Of a stretch of DNA of 64,000 bases, positions 40,657-48,698 are shown piece by piece. Source of the DNA: DUML01 sp050949905 (GTDB lineage Bacteria; Bacillota; Desulfitobacteriia; Desulfitobacteriales; Syntrophobotulaceae). Numbering within the stretch: the stretch's first letter is position 1; the number at the start of each line of letters is the position of its first letter. The stretch is from NCBI GenBank assembly GCA_050949905.1, contig JBMNGP010000015.1:178313-242312 (forward strand), in the 5' to 3' direction. The position numbers were made by a program, and so were the translations under genes. The notes below the pieces were generated by a model, which was given only the letters and a program-made list of their open reading frames with translations, was not told the DNA's origin and made no database searches.

Positions 40657-42663
40657 ATGGATCTCTCAACGATGTCCCTCTTGGGGGTCGCGGCAGGGCT
40701 TATTGGCTTATTGGTAGCCTTATACTTTGCCAAAAGCGTACTAAAAGAAAGTGCCGGCAACGCCAGAATGCAGGAAATATCCAAGGCTATCCAAGAAGGG
40801 GCTATGGCGTATTTGAACCGCCAGTACAAAACCCTGATACCTTTTACTATTATAATTTTTGCTGTCTTATTAATTTTTAAAAGCTGGCCGGCGGCTGTTT
40901 CCTTCCTGGTCGGAGCGGTTGCTTCAGGGATTGCCGGTTATGTAGGAATGAGCATTACCACCAGAGCCAACGCTCGCACAACCGAAGCTGCCCGTACCAG
41001 CTTGAATAAAGCTTTAGGCGTATCTTTCCGGGCCGGGGCTGTTATGGGGTTATCCGTAGCAGGTTTGGGCCTGTTCGGAGTTGCCGGGCTCTTTTTAATA
41101 TTCGGTGATGCAGAAACCATTAACTCCTTTGCTTTCGGCGCCAGTGCCATCGCCCTCTTTGCCCGTGTCGGCGGCGGGATTTATACCAAGGCTGCTGATG
41201 TCGGTGCCGACTTGGTTGGTAAGGTTGAAGCCGGGATTCCGGAGGACGATCCCCGCAACCCCGCAGTTATTGCCGATAACGTTGGCGATAACGTCGGTGA
41301 TACAGCGGGTATGGGTGCCGACCTCTTTGAGTCCTATGCCGCTACTGCCATTGCCGGGATGCTCATTGGCTTCTCTGTATTCGGCGGTCATAGCTCGGGC
41401 GAAATGCTCTTCATCTTAATTGGGGTAGCCGGAATAATTAGTTCCATCATCGCCAGTTTCTTTGTGCGTACCGGCGAGGATGCCAACCCGCAGGCTGCTT
41501 TGAATAAAGGCCTTTGGGGTACAAACATTTTGACAGCAGCCGCAGCTTTTGCGCTGGTTCATCTCGTTCTGCCCGCATCCTATACTACCGCCAACGGAAT
41601 AGTTATCACCCCGAACAGAGTTTTTGTGGCTGTTATCTGTGGCTTAGTAGTTAATATAGTCATAGGTCTTATTACCGAATACTTTACATCCAACCAGAAA
41701 AAACCTGCCCAGGGCATTGCTAAGGCTTCGGAAACCGGAGCCGCAACCAACCTGATTTCCGGCCTGTCCGTAGGGCTTAAAAGTACAACCTTGCCGTTGC
41801 TGACAATTTGTGCCGCTACCCTTATTGCCTATCAGGCCGCAGGTATTTACGGCATTGCCATAGCTGCCATGTCCATGCTCTCCACAGCCGGAATCATTGT
41901 CGCTATCGATTCCTTCGGGCCAGTAGCCGATAATGCCGGTGGGATTGCTGAAATGGCGGAGCTCGACCCCAGTGTCCGCAAAACTACCGATAAACTTGAC
42001 GCTGTTGGCAACACTACCGCAGCCGTCGCTAAAGGTTTTGCTATAGGCTCCGCTGCCCTTACCGCTTTGGCTCTGTTTAGTGCCTTCGCTGAACTAGCCA
42101 ACCTGCAGGCTATTGACCTGCTTGTTCCGACTACGATTGTCGGCCTCTTTATCGGAGCGGGGCTGCCGTTCCTCTTCTCCGCTTATGCGATGGAAGCGGT
42201 CGGGAAAGCTGCTTTTGATATGATCGGTGAAGTTCGCCGCCAGTTCCGGGAAATCCCCGGAATCATGGAAGGCAAAGCTAAGCCTGATTATGCAGCCTGT
42301 GTTGATATTTCCACCAAGGCTGCGATCAGACAAATGATCATCCCCGGTCTTTTAGCCGTCGGTACCCCTGTGCTGGTTGGCTTTATCCTGGGCAAAGGCG
42401 CAATGGGCGGCATGCTGGCCGGCGGTACAATAAGCGGTTTCTTGATGGCCCTCTTTATGTGTAATGCCGGCGGCGCCTGGGATAATGCCAAAAAGTATAT
42501 CGAAGAAGGCCACCATGGCGGCAAAGGGACTCCTACCCACGCAGCCGCAGTTATCGGCGATACCGTTGGCGACCCATTTAAGGATACTTCCGGGCCTTCC
42601 CTTAATGCCTTGATTAAAGTTATGGGTACAATTTCCTTGATTATCGCTCCTTTCCTGCACTAA
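40657..42663 (+). CDS. hppA: K+-stimulated membrane-bound pyrophosphatase (Na+/H+ pump)
   Basis: 668-residue integral membrane protein with about 16 hydrophobic segments. It couples pyrophosphate hydrolysis to cation export. The substrate-site motif DNVGDNVGDTAGMGADLFE and the second acidic site GDTVGDPFKDTSGPSLN are intact. The K+-dependence determinant reads GNTTAA, with Ala where K+-independent enzymes have Lys, so it belongs to the K+-requiring group, which includes Na+-pumping forms. The start is ATG 40657 with AGGAGGT upstream. It saves ATP in anaerobes and may supply the gradient used by the TRAP and phosphate transporters. Confidence 0.96.
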   Translation: MDLSTMSLLGVAAGLIGLLVALYFAKSVLKESAGNARMQEISKAIQEGAMAYLNRQYKTLIPFTIIIFAVLLIFKSWPAAVSFLVGAVASGIAGYVGMSITTRANARTTEAARTSLNKALGVSFRAGAVMGLSVAGLGLFGVAGLFLIFGDAETINSFAFGASAIALFARVGGGIYTKAADVGADLVGKVEAGIPEDDPRNPAVIADNVGDNVGDTAGMGADLFESYAATAIAGMLIGFSVFGGHSSGEMLFILIGVAGIISSIIASFFVRTGEDANPQAALNKGLWGTNILTAAAAFALVHLVLPASYTTANGIVITPNRVFVAVICGLVVNIVIGLITEYFTSNQKKPAQGIAKASETGAATNLISGLSVGLKSTTLPLLTICAATLIAYQAAGIYGIAIAAMSMLSTAGIIVAIDSFGPVADNAGGIAEMAELDPSVRKTTDKLDAVGNTTAAVAKGFAIGSAALTALALFSAFAELANLQAIDLLVPTTIVGLFIGAGLPFLFSAYAMEAVGKAAFDMIGEVRRQFREIPGIMEGKAKPDYAACVDISTKAAIRQMIIPGLLAVGTPVLVGFILGKGAMGGMLAGGTISGFLMALFMCNAGGAWDNAKKYIEEGHHGGKGTPTHAAAVIGDTVGDPFKDTSGPSLNALIKVMGTISLIIAPFLH

Positions 42664-42744
42664 GCGGAAAAAATTATATCTAAAACGGCTCTCTGTCAAA
42701 TGTTGGGGTAATCCTAAAAACGGAGAGTAAATAAACCAAAATTG

Positions 42745-42780
42745 AAGAAGATGTCTTCATCCTTGAAGGCGTCTTCTTTT
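42745..42780 (+). terminator. Strong Rho-independent terminator of hppA
   Basis: 15-bp stem, AAGAAGATGTCTTCA (42745-42759) with TGAAGGCGTCTTCTT (42764-42778), including two G-T pairs, with loop TCCT, followed by TT and TTGCC. Confidence 0.85.
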
Positions 42781-42864
42781 GCCATTGAACTTGCCTAAAT
42801 ACTCTATTCGCACGGTCACGTAGGGAAATAGTTCGGTGGACTGTTTCCAAGAAAAATACTTGCT

Positions 42865-42911
42865 AACATGCCAAAACCCCTAGGCTATCTGCAAGTTAAC
42901 CTTGGCATGTT
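42865..42911. repeat. 10-bp inverted repeat, function unknown
   Basis: AACATGCCAA (42865-42874) and TTGGCATGTT (42902-42911), perfect, with a 27-nt loop. A TTTAAC tail gives weak terminator character. It lies in the 381-bp gap between hppA and the esterase gene, which otherwise holds only the hppA terminator and the esterase control region. Confidence 0.6.
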
Positions 42912-42986
42912 TTAACGCTACTACCACTTAACGCTCATTTCCGTATTTGGTCAAGTTTTCTATGATGAAGTAAGCTAATTGCATTT

Positions 42987-43015
42987 CTTAGTATAATTTG
43001 TTTAAATATACTAAG
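42987..43015. promoter_or_regulatory. Inverted repeat over a TATAAT box upstream of the esterase gene
   Basis: CTTAGTATA (42987-42995) and TATACTAAG (43007-43015) form a perfect 9-bp dyad separated by 11 nt. A TATAAT box (42992-42997) lies within the left arm. This layout suggests an operator that occludes the -10 region. No good -35 was found. Confidence 0.45.
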
Positions 43016-43044
43016 TGACAATGAAAAGAAAGGTTTCTTAGATA

Positions 43045-43812
43045 ATGTATAGGAAAGAGGAACTGGTTAAACCATTTAGCCTACAGGGCGGTAACATAGG
43101 CATCCTGCTAATCCATGGCTTTACGGCCTGTCCCATAGATTTAAAACCGCTGGGAGAAATACTAAACAGCTTCGGTTACACCGTTTATGCCCCGCTTTTG
43201 GCCGGGCACGGGCGGACACCGGAAGAACTGCGGGGGACATCCTGGGAGGATTGGTTGGCTAGTGCCGAAGATGGAGTAAACTTTCTGAGAGAAAGCTGCC
43301 GGAGGGTAGTTGCTGTCGGGCATTCCATGGGAGGATTGCTGGGACTAGCCTTGGCAGCCCGAGGGAAACTGGACGGAGTAATAGCTATTAATAGCCCGAT
43401 CATTTATCAGGATCGCAATGTGCATTTTGCCGAAAGATTGCTTAACAAACAGGAATACGCTGCTAAACCTCATAAGGAAAAAGAAATAAGTTTTACAGAT
43501 GAAGGCCTGCCGCATTACTCTTATATCCAAGTTCCTGTAAAAGCTCTTGTTTCTCTGAATAAAGCCATTCCCCGGGTGCAAAGAGAACTAGCAAAAATTC
43601 ACTGCCCCGCTTTAATAATCCAGGGTTTAGAAGATAAGACCGTGCATCCCCGCAGTGCCCGGATGATTGAGAAAAGCATAAAAAACCGCCAAAAAGACGT
43701 GATCTACTGGGCAAAGGAAGATCATTACTTAATTCTAGGTCGGGAACGCCAAAAATTGGCTGATAAGATAAAACTTTTTCTGAGTAAATATGGTCTTGCT
43801 GTCCAGGGTTAA
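43045..43812 (+). CDS. Alpha/beta hydrolase, carboxylesterase-like
   Basis: 255-residue soluble hydrolase of the Est30/monoacylglycerol-lipase type. The oxyanion region is LLIHGFTACPID, the nucleophile elbow is GHSMGG, the acid is in IIQGLEDKTVHP, and the catalytic His is in EDHYLILG. It hydrolyses short-chain esters in family members; no specific role is implied by the neighbours. The start is ATG 43045 with AAAGAAAGG upstream. It lies alone between hppA and the HD-domain gene. Confidence 0.87.
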   Translation: MYRKEELVKPFSLQGGNIGILLIHGFTACPIDLKPLGEILNSFGYTVYAPLLAGHGRTPEELRGTSWEDWLASAEDGVNFLRESCRRVVAVGHSMGGLLGLALAARGKLDGVIAINSPIIYQDRNVHFAERLLNKQEYAAKPHKEKEISFTDEGLPHYSYIQVPVKALVSLNKAIPRVQRELAKIHCPALIIQGLEDKTVHPRSARMIEKSIKNRQKDVIYWAKEDHYLILGRERQKLADKIKLFLSKYGLAVQG

Positions 43813-43880
43813 GGCTCCTTAGAGCTTTTAAATAAGCAGATGCTTTTATCCAAAATTTTCAGGAAGGAAGGAAAAATACG

Positions 43881-44436
43881 ATGTTAAGCAGAGAACAAGC
43901 CTATACCGAAGTAACCAAATATGTTGAAAATAAAAACCTGATTAATCATATGCTTGCGGTAGAAGCAGTCATGAGGGGCTTAGCCGCTCATTTTGGTGAA
44001 GATCAGGAGCTATGGGGTTTAGCCGGTCTGATGCACGATATCGATTATGACCAGACCAAAGACGATCCCAACCTCCATTCCTTAAGGGGCGCAGAAATAC
44101 TGGCTGAACTTGGCTTGCCGCCGGAAGTAGTCCAAGCGGTCAAAGTGCATAACTATACTCATGGTATTCCTCGCCAAGACTTTGCTGGATAAAGCCTTGT
44201 TTGCCGCCGACCCGGTTTCCGGGCTGGTAGTAGCCGCTGCCCTGGTCCGGCCGGATAAAAAGCTCAGCGGTGTGGAGCTGGAATACCTGGTGAGGAAATT
44301 TGGGGAAAAAGCTTTTGCCCGCGGAGCCAACCGGGATCAAATCAGGACTTGCAGTGAAATAGGCTTGGAATTGGAGGAATTCCTGGATATCTCTCTTCAG
44401 GCTATGAAAGCAATTGCCGGAGATATAGGCCTCTAA
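43881..44436 (+). pseudogene. HD-domain hydrolase, disrupted by a +1 frameshift
   Basis: Residues 1-100 read in frame from ATG 43881 with the HD motif LMHDIDYD and NHMLAVEAVM, ending at a premature stop at 44190. The continuation KTLLDKALFAADPVSGLVVAAALV is in the next frame and runs to 44436. The whole span is 556 nt, or 185 codons plus one base, so removal of one base near 44178-44182 restores an intact protein. HD proteins of this size are metal-dependent phosphohydrolases. It could be a real mutation or a sequence error; the neighbouring smpB shows the same defect. Confidence 0.8.
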
Positions 44437-44572
44437 AATTTTTTTTAATTAGGTCTAAAACATTGCCCTGATGATTCATAATAGCTATTATAAGGATAAT
44501 AGACTATCTTATAAAAACCATGATTAAAACAAATGATACTTAAGGCCGCTATTGTAACGGGGAGGTGAGGGA

Positions 44573-45038
44573 ATGTCCGGTAAAATTAAAGTGATTGCCG
44601 AAAACCGCAAAGCCCGCCATGACTATTTTGTGGAAGAAAGATATGAAGCAGGCATAATCCTGACGGGAACAGAAATAAAGTCCATCCGGGCAGCCCGTGT
44701 TAACCTTAAAGATAGTTATGCCGAGGTCATCAACGGGGAGGTCTGGCTGAACCAAATGCATATCAGCCCTTACGAGCAGGGCAATAGATTTAACCATGAT
44801 CCTTTAAGAAAAAGAAAACTCCTCTTAAATCGTTCTGAGATTAATAAGCTCTTGGGCAAGGTACAGCAGCAAGGCATGACTCTCATTCCCTCTCAAGATT
44901 TATCTAAAGCAGGGGCTGGCCAAAATTGAACTTGGCCTCTGCAAAGGTAAAAAGAGTTATGATAAGCGGGATGATCTTGCTAACCGTGATGCCAAAAGGC
45001 AAATGGAAAGGGAACTGCGGGATCGATTTAAGGGCTAA
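44573..45038 (+). pseudogene. smpB: SmpB tmRNA-binding protein, disrupted by a +1 frameshift
   Basis: From ATG 44573 the frame gives normal SmpB (IAENRKARHDYFVEERYEAGI, GTEIKSIRAARVNLKDSYAEV) up to GMTLIP near 44890, then runs into a stop at 44929. Shifting by one base restores YLKQGLAKIELGLCKGKK and the basic tail RDAKRQMERELRDRFKG to 45038. The span is 155 codons plus one base, the normal SmpB length. The extra base is in CCCTCTCAAG (about 44889-44895). SmpB with tmRNA rescues stalled ribosomes, and ssrA lies 1.3 kb downstream. Because SmpB is nearly universal, a sequencing error is the likelier explanation. Confidence 0.88.
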
Positions 45039-45073
45039 GTTTAGCATAAATACGCATAGAAACCAGCATAATT

Positions 45074-45105
45074 AATTTAAGGCAGGCTAAGACCTGCCTT
45101 AAATT
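45074..45105. terminator. Perfect 13-bp hairpin after smpB
   Basis: AATTTAAGGCAGG (45074-45086), 6-nt loop, CCTGCCTTAAATT (45093-45105). The arms end in A/T runs, so it could terminate in either direction, although the T-tract is only moderate. Confidence 0.7.
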
Positions 45106-45220
45106 GAATCCGGCCAACAGTTAAGCCGTAAGCTTATTAGCAGGCAAATATATATGCATGATGTTTTTAAAATAGCTATAAGCATCCTGGAGTTGCCAAG
45201 GATAAAAAGGGGGCGAGCAG

Positions 45221-46213
45221 ATGGAGCAGTCACTTAGAACCAAAGCCGATCGGCTGATAAGCATCTATAAACAGGTCAGCAAAGATTACCGGTGGAAGAA
45301 CTCGAGCAACATGAACAATCTAATCGCGCTGTCCTATATTATGAAGGATAAAAACTATAACCGCGGTGTTCTTGACAGGGTTAACGACTATATCAAGAAA
45401 AACACCGGTGTATTTTCCTGTTACCGCCAAAAGTCTATTTTGTTTTCAGCCCTGCTTTATTTAAATTTTCCCGATCCTGAAGCTAAATTTGATATTCTCC
45501 TGGATTACGAACAAAAGCTCAAAGAAAATGGCTTCAGAAGCTATACCTACCGGCCGATAACAGCCTACACCCTGCTGCTGACCAGTAAGCCTGCGGAAGT
45601 TGATCAGAAATTAGCCAAGGCTTATGAGATTTTTCGGGAGATGCGCAAAAACCATCCCTGGCTGACCTCCGGCGATGATTATCCTCTTTCCATCCTTTTA
45701 GCAGGAAGGTCCGAATCTGTTTCCAGTATAATGGCCAAAACCGAAGATCTGTATCAGAGCCTCCACGAAGCCGGTTTTCATAAGAGCAATGGCCTGCAGT
45801 TTCTTTCTCATATCTTAAGCCTCAGTTCTGAAAACAACAAAAGCAAAGCAGCCAAGTGCTGGGGGCTTTATCAGTATTTCAAAGAAAATAAACTAAAAGT
45901 CTATTCCAGCAACTATGGTTCGCTCGGGCTCTTGACCTTGCTGGAAGACCGCAGTGCCAAAGCAGCCCGGGATGTCAAGGATGTCAGCAAATACCTGGCC
46001 GAAGACCGCAGATTCCGCTGGTTAGGCAAAGAAACATTGTTTTTGACCGCTGCTTCGCTGGTATCTTTCTACTTGCTGGAAAGCATGAAAAGCGGCCGGG
46101 AATTGGTACAAACCAATGCTTTTGTCACCATTGAAGCTTTAATGGCTGCCCAGAATGCAGCCATGCTGGGAGCCGCCTGTGCGGCGACCGCGGCAGCCTC
46201 CTCCAGCAGTTGA
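45221..46213 (+). CDS. DUF4003-type protein of unknown function
   Basis: 330-residue largely helical protein resembling the DUF4003 family of Firmicutes. It begins with MEQSLRTKADRLISIYKQV, has a repeated YxxLL-rich helical body, and ends in a hydrophobic Ala-rich tail (AAQNAAMLGAACAATAAASS) that could be a membrane or packing helix. No catalytic motif is visible and no signal peptide. The start is ATG 45221 preceded by AAAAGGGGGCGA. Function unknown; it lies alone between smpB and ssrA. Confidence 0.75.
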   Translation: MEQSLRTKADRLISIYKQVSKDYRWKNSSNMNNLIALSYIMKDKNYNRGVLDRVNDYIKKNTGVFSCYRQKSILFSALLYLNFPDPEAKFDILLDYEQKLKENGFRSYTYRPITAYTLLLTSKPAEVDQKLAKAYEIFREMRKNHPWLTSGDDYPLSILLAGRSESVSSIMAKTEDLYQSLHEAGFHKSNGLQFLSHILSLSSENNKSKAAKCWGLYQYFKENKLKVYSSNYGSLGLLTLLEDRSAKAARDVKDVSKYLAEDRRFRWLGKETLFLTAASLVSFYLLESMKSGRELVQTNAFVTIEALMAAQNAAMLGAACAATAAASSSS

Positions 46214-46332
46214 GTGACCGTAAAATGAAATGATAGGAAAATGACCGAAAAAATTGGTTGAATAATAGGTTGAATAATACAAAAATGTGGCAAAATAATA
46301 AGCACAAGAACCCTAGCAAAATTTAAATAATA

Positions 46333-46341
46333 TGTTATACT
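46333..46341 (+). promoter_or_regulatory. Extended -10 promoter of ssrA
   Basis: TGTTATACT (46333-46341) combines an extended -10 TG with TATACT. It is 22 nt upstream of the mature 5' end of tmRNA, consistent with a short processed leader. The -35 is poor. Confidence 0.5.
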
Positions 46342-46363
46342 AGTATAGCCAACAACTCTACTC

Positions 46364-46719
46364 GGGGGCGTTATAGATTCGCTCGGGGGAGCAATGGCAA
46401 GAGTGGCGTGTCGAGATCCCGCTTGCCTCGTTAAACAGCGGACAATTAATAATTGGCAAACAAAATTACGCTTTAGCAGCCTAAGTGCTGCTACATCCTG
46501 CCTTCTGTGCCTGTGGTGAAGAGTTCAGGGTGTCAAAACAACAGGATATCTTGTAAGACCACCGTCTGAGGTCAAGCAAGAGAAACTAACCAGACTGGCT
46601 TTAACGGAATCCCGCTTTCAGGAGTCCCGCGAAGCGAGAAAATAAAATGAAAGCTACACACGTAGAGGCTCTTGTGGTTGCCTTTCGATACAGGAGTGCA
46701 AGTCTCCTCGCCTCCACCA
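46364..46719 (+). ncRNA. ssrA: Transfer-messenger RNA (tmRNA)
   Basis: 356 nt. The 5' end GGGGGCG pairs with CGCCTCC near the 3' end to form the tRNA-like acceptor stem, and CCA is encoded at 46717-46719. The T-arm AGGAG-TGCAAGT-CTCCT is recognisable. The tag reading frame (46455-46484) encodes GKQNYALAA followed by TAA, giving the tag A-GKQNYALAA after the charged Ala, with the canonical ALAA end recognised by ClpXP. It works with SmpB to release stalled ribosomes. Both genes lie close together here. Confidence 0.93.
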
Positions 46720-46756
46720 AATAAACACTCAAACTTTGATACAATAAAAGAACATA

Positions 46757-46781
46757 AAAAGTCCGCTAATACCGGGCTTTT
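46757..46781 (+). terminator. Terminator of ssrA
   Basis: AAAAGTCCG (46757-46765), 7-nt loop, CGGGCTTTT (46773-46781), with one G-T pair. It ends in TTTT inside the stem, which is typical of a short stable-RNA terminator. Confidence 0.6.
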
Positions 46782-46928
46782 CGGCAATATAGGGAAATCC
46801 AAGCATCGTTTAAGACGGCGCTTTTTTTTGTTTTTTAGAAAAAAGAGAAATCTGTGTTAAGATTAAAAAATATAAAAAAGTATGGTTTTAAAGAAAGTAA
46901 CAAATGTATAAGGTGATGGAGGGGAGGA

Positions 46929-48140
46929 ATGGAAGCAATAAAATTACTGGCGGTTTTTATATTGATTATGGTTCTGCTCTGGCGTAAAAAGCCTTTGGCA
47001 CCGGTGCTGATCGGTGCGTCGCTGTTATTGGCAATACTTTACGGAACCAGAGTTTCGGGCTTCTTACAGATGCTGTGGAATGCTACCACCGGTACAGACA
47101 CCCTGGAATTAGCGGGCGTTCTAACAATGGTTATGATTTTGGAGCGGATACTACGGGAACGAGGATACCTGGGGAGGATGCTGGATGCCCTTACTGGTTT
47201 ATTTAAAGATAGAAGAATAGTGATGGGCCTTATGCCTGCTTTTATCGGCTTAATGCCAAGTGCAGGAGGAGCGCTGTTCTCGGCTCCCTTAGTGGAACAG
47301 GCCGTCGGTAAGTCAGTAAACGCTGAAAATAAAGCATTTATTAATTTCTACTACAGGCATATCTGGGAGTATTTCCTGCCGATCTATCCCGGAGTGCTGC
47401 TTGCATCTAGTATCACAGGAATCCCGTTAGCTAAGATGATTCTGGGGCTGATCCCTTTTGGAATCTTGATAATTCTTTTAGGTACACCATTTTTGTTCTC
47501 AATAAAACTAGATGAGACGGAAGCGGTCCAAGTGTCCGGATCTACGCAGAGCCCTCGCAGCCAGTTAATTAAGGACGTGGCAGCTAGCACTCTTCCCGTT
47601 GTAGCTGTTGTTGCTTTGGTTTTAGCCTCTGTTAATGTAGTCTTAGCAACATTACTGGTAATTGCTTTTTTGGCTGCTAAACATCGCTACAAACCCGGGG
47701 AATTTCTTTCACTAATCCGCAGGGCGATAGTAGTAAAGACTTTAGTCATCATCTGGGCCGTTATGCTTTTTAAAGAAGTAATGACCCTTACCGGGTCTAT
47801 CGATCAGCTTCCGATACTTTTGGAAAAACTCCCTATCCCGGGAATTGCGGTAGTTGGCCTTATTAGTTTTCTGATAGCGTATTTAACAGGCCAAACTGGA
47901 TTTTACGTCGGAATTGCTTTTCCGTTGGTAGTTGCTGCAGTAGGGGGACATGTTGCTTTACCTCTGGCTGTCTTTGTTTTTCTGTCTGGATCCACGGGTA
48001 CCATGTTAAGCCCTATGCATCTATGCCTGTCTCTTACTGTGGATTATTTTAAAGCAGATTTCAATAAAGTATTGCTGAAGCTGATTATTCCCGAGAGTAT
48101 CGTAATTCTCACAGCCCTTGTATTCTATCTATTGTTCTGA
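46929..48140 (+). CDS. DUF401 family permease
   Basis: 403-residue integral membrane protein with about 11 hydrophobic segments, related to the DUF401/GntP-like permease group. Characteristic parts are LMPAFIGLMPSAGGALFSAPLVEQ and GQTGFYVGIAFPLVVA, with SGSTGTMLSPMHLCLS near the end. The ligand is unknown; relatives are predicted carboxylate or citrate-type transporters. The start is ATG 46929 with GGAGGGGAGG. It is a single gene between ssrA and the arsR-hgcAB cluster. Confidence 0.82.
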   Translation: MEAIKLLAVFILIMVLLWRKKPLAPVLIGASLLLAILYGTRVSGFLQMLWNATTGTDTLELAGVLTMVMILERILRERGYLGRMLDALTGLFKDRRIVMGLMPAFIGLMPSAGGALFSAPLVEQAVGKSVNAENKAFINFYYRHIWEYFLPIYPGVLLASSITGIPLAKMILGLIPFGILIILLGTPFLFSIKLDETEAVQVSGSTQSPRSQLIKDVAASTLPVVAVVALVLASVNVVLATLLVIAFLAAKHRYKPGEFLSLIRRAIVVKTLVIIWAVMLFKEVMTLTGSIDQLPILLEKLPIPGIAVVGLISFLIAYLTGQTGFYVGIAFPLVVAAVGGHVALPLAVFVFLSGSTGTMLSPMHLCLSLTVDYFKADFNKVLLKLIIPESIVILTALVFYLLF

Positions 48141-48299
48141 GACGGCAGTAATACAACTAGACCACTAATAAAGAAAAATTTACAAAAAATATTCACTTGC
48201 ACCAAATTTAAGTATATCATGCAGCCAGATTGCCCTATTGTCAACAAAATCCTTACTCTTTTGCTTGTCACTATCAGAGATAGTAAACGTATATATATA

Positions 48300-48328
48300 T
48301 TGACACTCTTCGATTTGACGAATATTAT
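48300..48328 (+). promoter_or_regulatory. Sigma-A promoter of the arsR-hgcA-hgcB operon
   Basis: TTGACA (48300-48305), 17-nt spacer, TATTAT (48323-48328), a near-consensus promoter 35 nt upstream of arsR. AT-rich partial dyads around the -10 and start (for example ATCGATATTTATAGAT at about 48335-48350) are candidate ArsR-type operator sequence, suggesting autoregulation. Confidence 0.75.
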
Positions 48329-48362
48329 AAACATATCGATATTTATAGATTTGAGGTACGAT

Positions 48363-48698
48363 ATGGAAGACTATTTGGAATATGCCAGAGTATTTAAGGC
48401 GCTGGGGGATCCTAAAAGAGCCATGATTGTGGATATGCTCTCCTGTGGGGAGCTTTGCGCTTGCAAGATTTTAGAGAAATTCGAGATGTCCCAATCTACG
48501 CTGTCTCATCACATGAAGATCTTGTGTGAATGCGGGCTGGTCAAGGGTAGAGAACAAGGAAAATGGACGTATTACTCCTTGGATACAAATGCTGTCAGCA
48601 GGATAAAGCAATTTCTCTGTGACATTACCTCTAATAAAGAAAACTGCATCTACCAGGATGATGCAGGCTGCTGTAAAGGATGTGCTGAAAATGAGTAA
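48363..48698 (+). CDS. ArsR-family metalloregulator
   Basis: 111-residue winged-helix repressor. The ELCACKIL motif in the DNA-binding helix (CGELCACKILEKFEMSQST in part) matches the arsenite-binding ELCVCDLL signature of ArsR. The recognition helix is SQSTLSHHMKILCECGLV, and the C terminus has additional cysteines (GCCKGCAE). Such repressors leave DNA on binding As(III), Sb(III) or similar soft metals. The start is ATG 48363 with a GAGGT ribosome binding site, and the gene overlaps hgcA by 8 nt. ArsR-like genes before hgcAB are known in other mercury methylators, so metal- or arsenic-responsive control is likely. Confidence 0.9.
   Translation: MEDYLEYARVFKALGDPKRAMIVDMLSCGELCACKILEKFEMSQSTLSHHMKILCECGLVKGREQGKWTYYSLDTNAVSRIKQFLCDITSNKENCIYQDDAGCCKGCAENE

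Noticed and set aside
43881..45038. Programmed ribosomal frameshifting in the HD gene or smpB
   Set aside because: No slippery heptamer with a downstream pseudoknot or internal Shine-Dalgarno was visible at either shift site, and neither family is known to use frameshifting.
46455..46476. Alternative tmRNA tag frame reading ANKITL
   Set aside because: It lacks the ALAA degradation end. The shifted frame GKQNYALAA has the canonical ending and a standard tag length.
46719..46760. Integrase attachment-site duplication at the ssrA 3' end
   Set aside because: No second copy of the ssrA 3' sequence and no integrase gene were found in the window.
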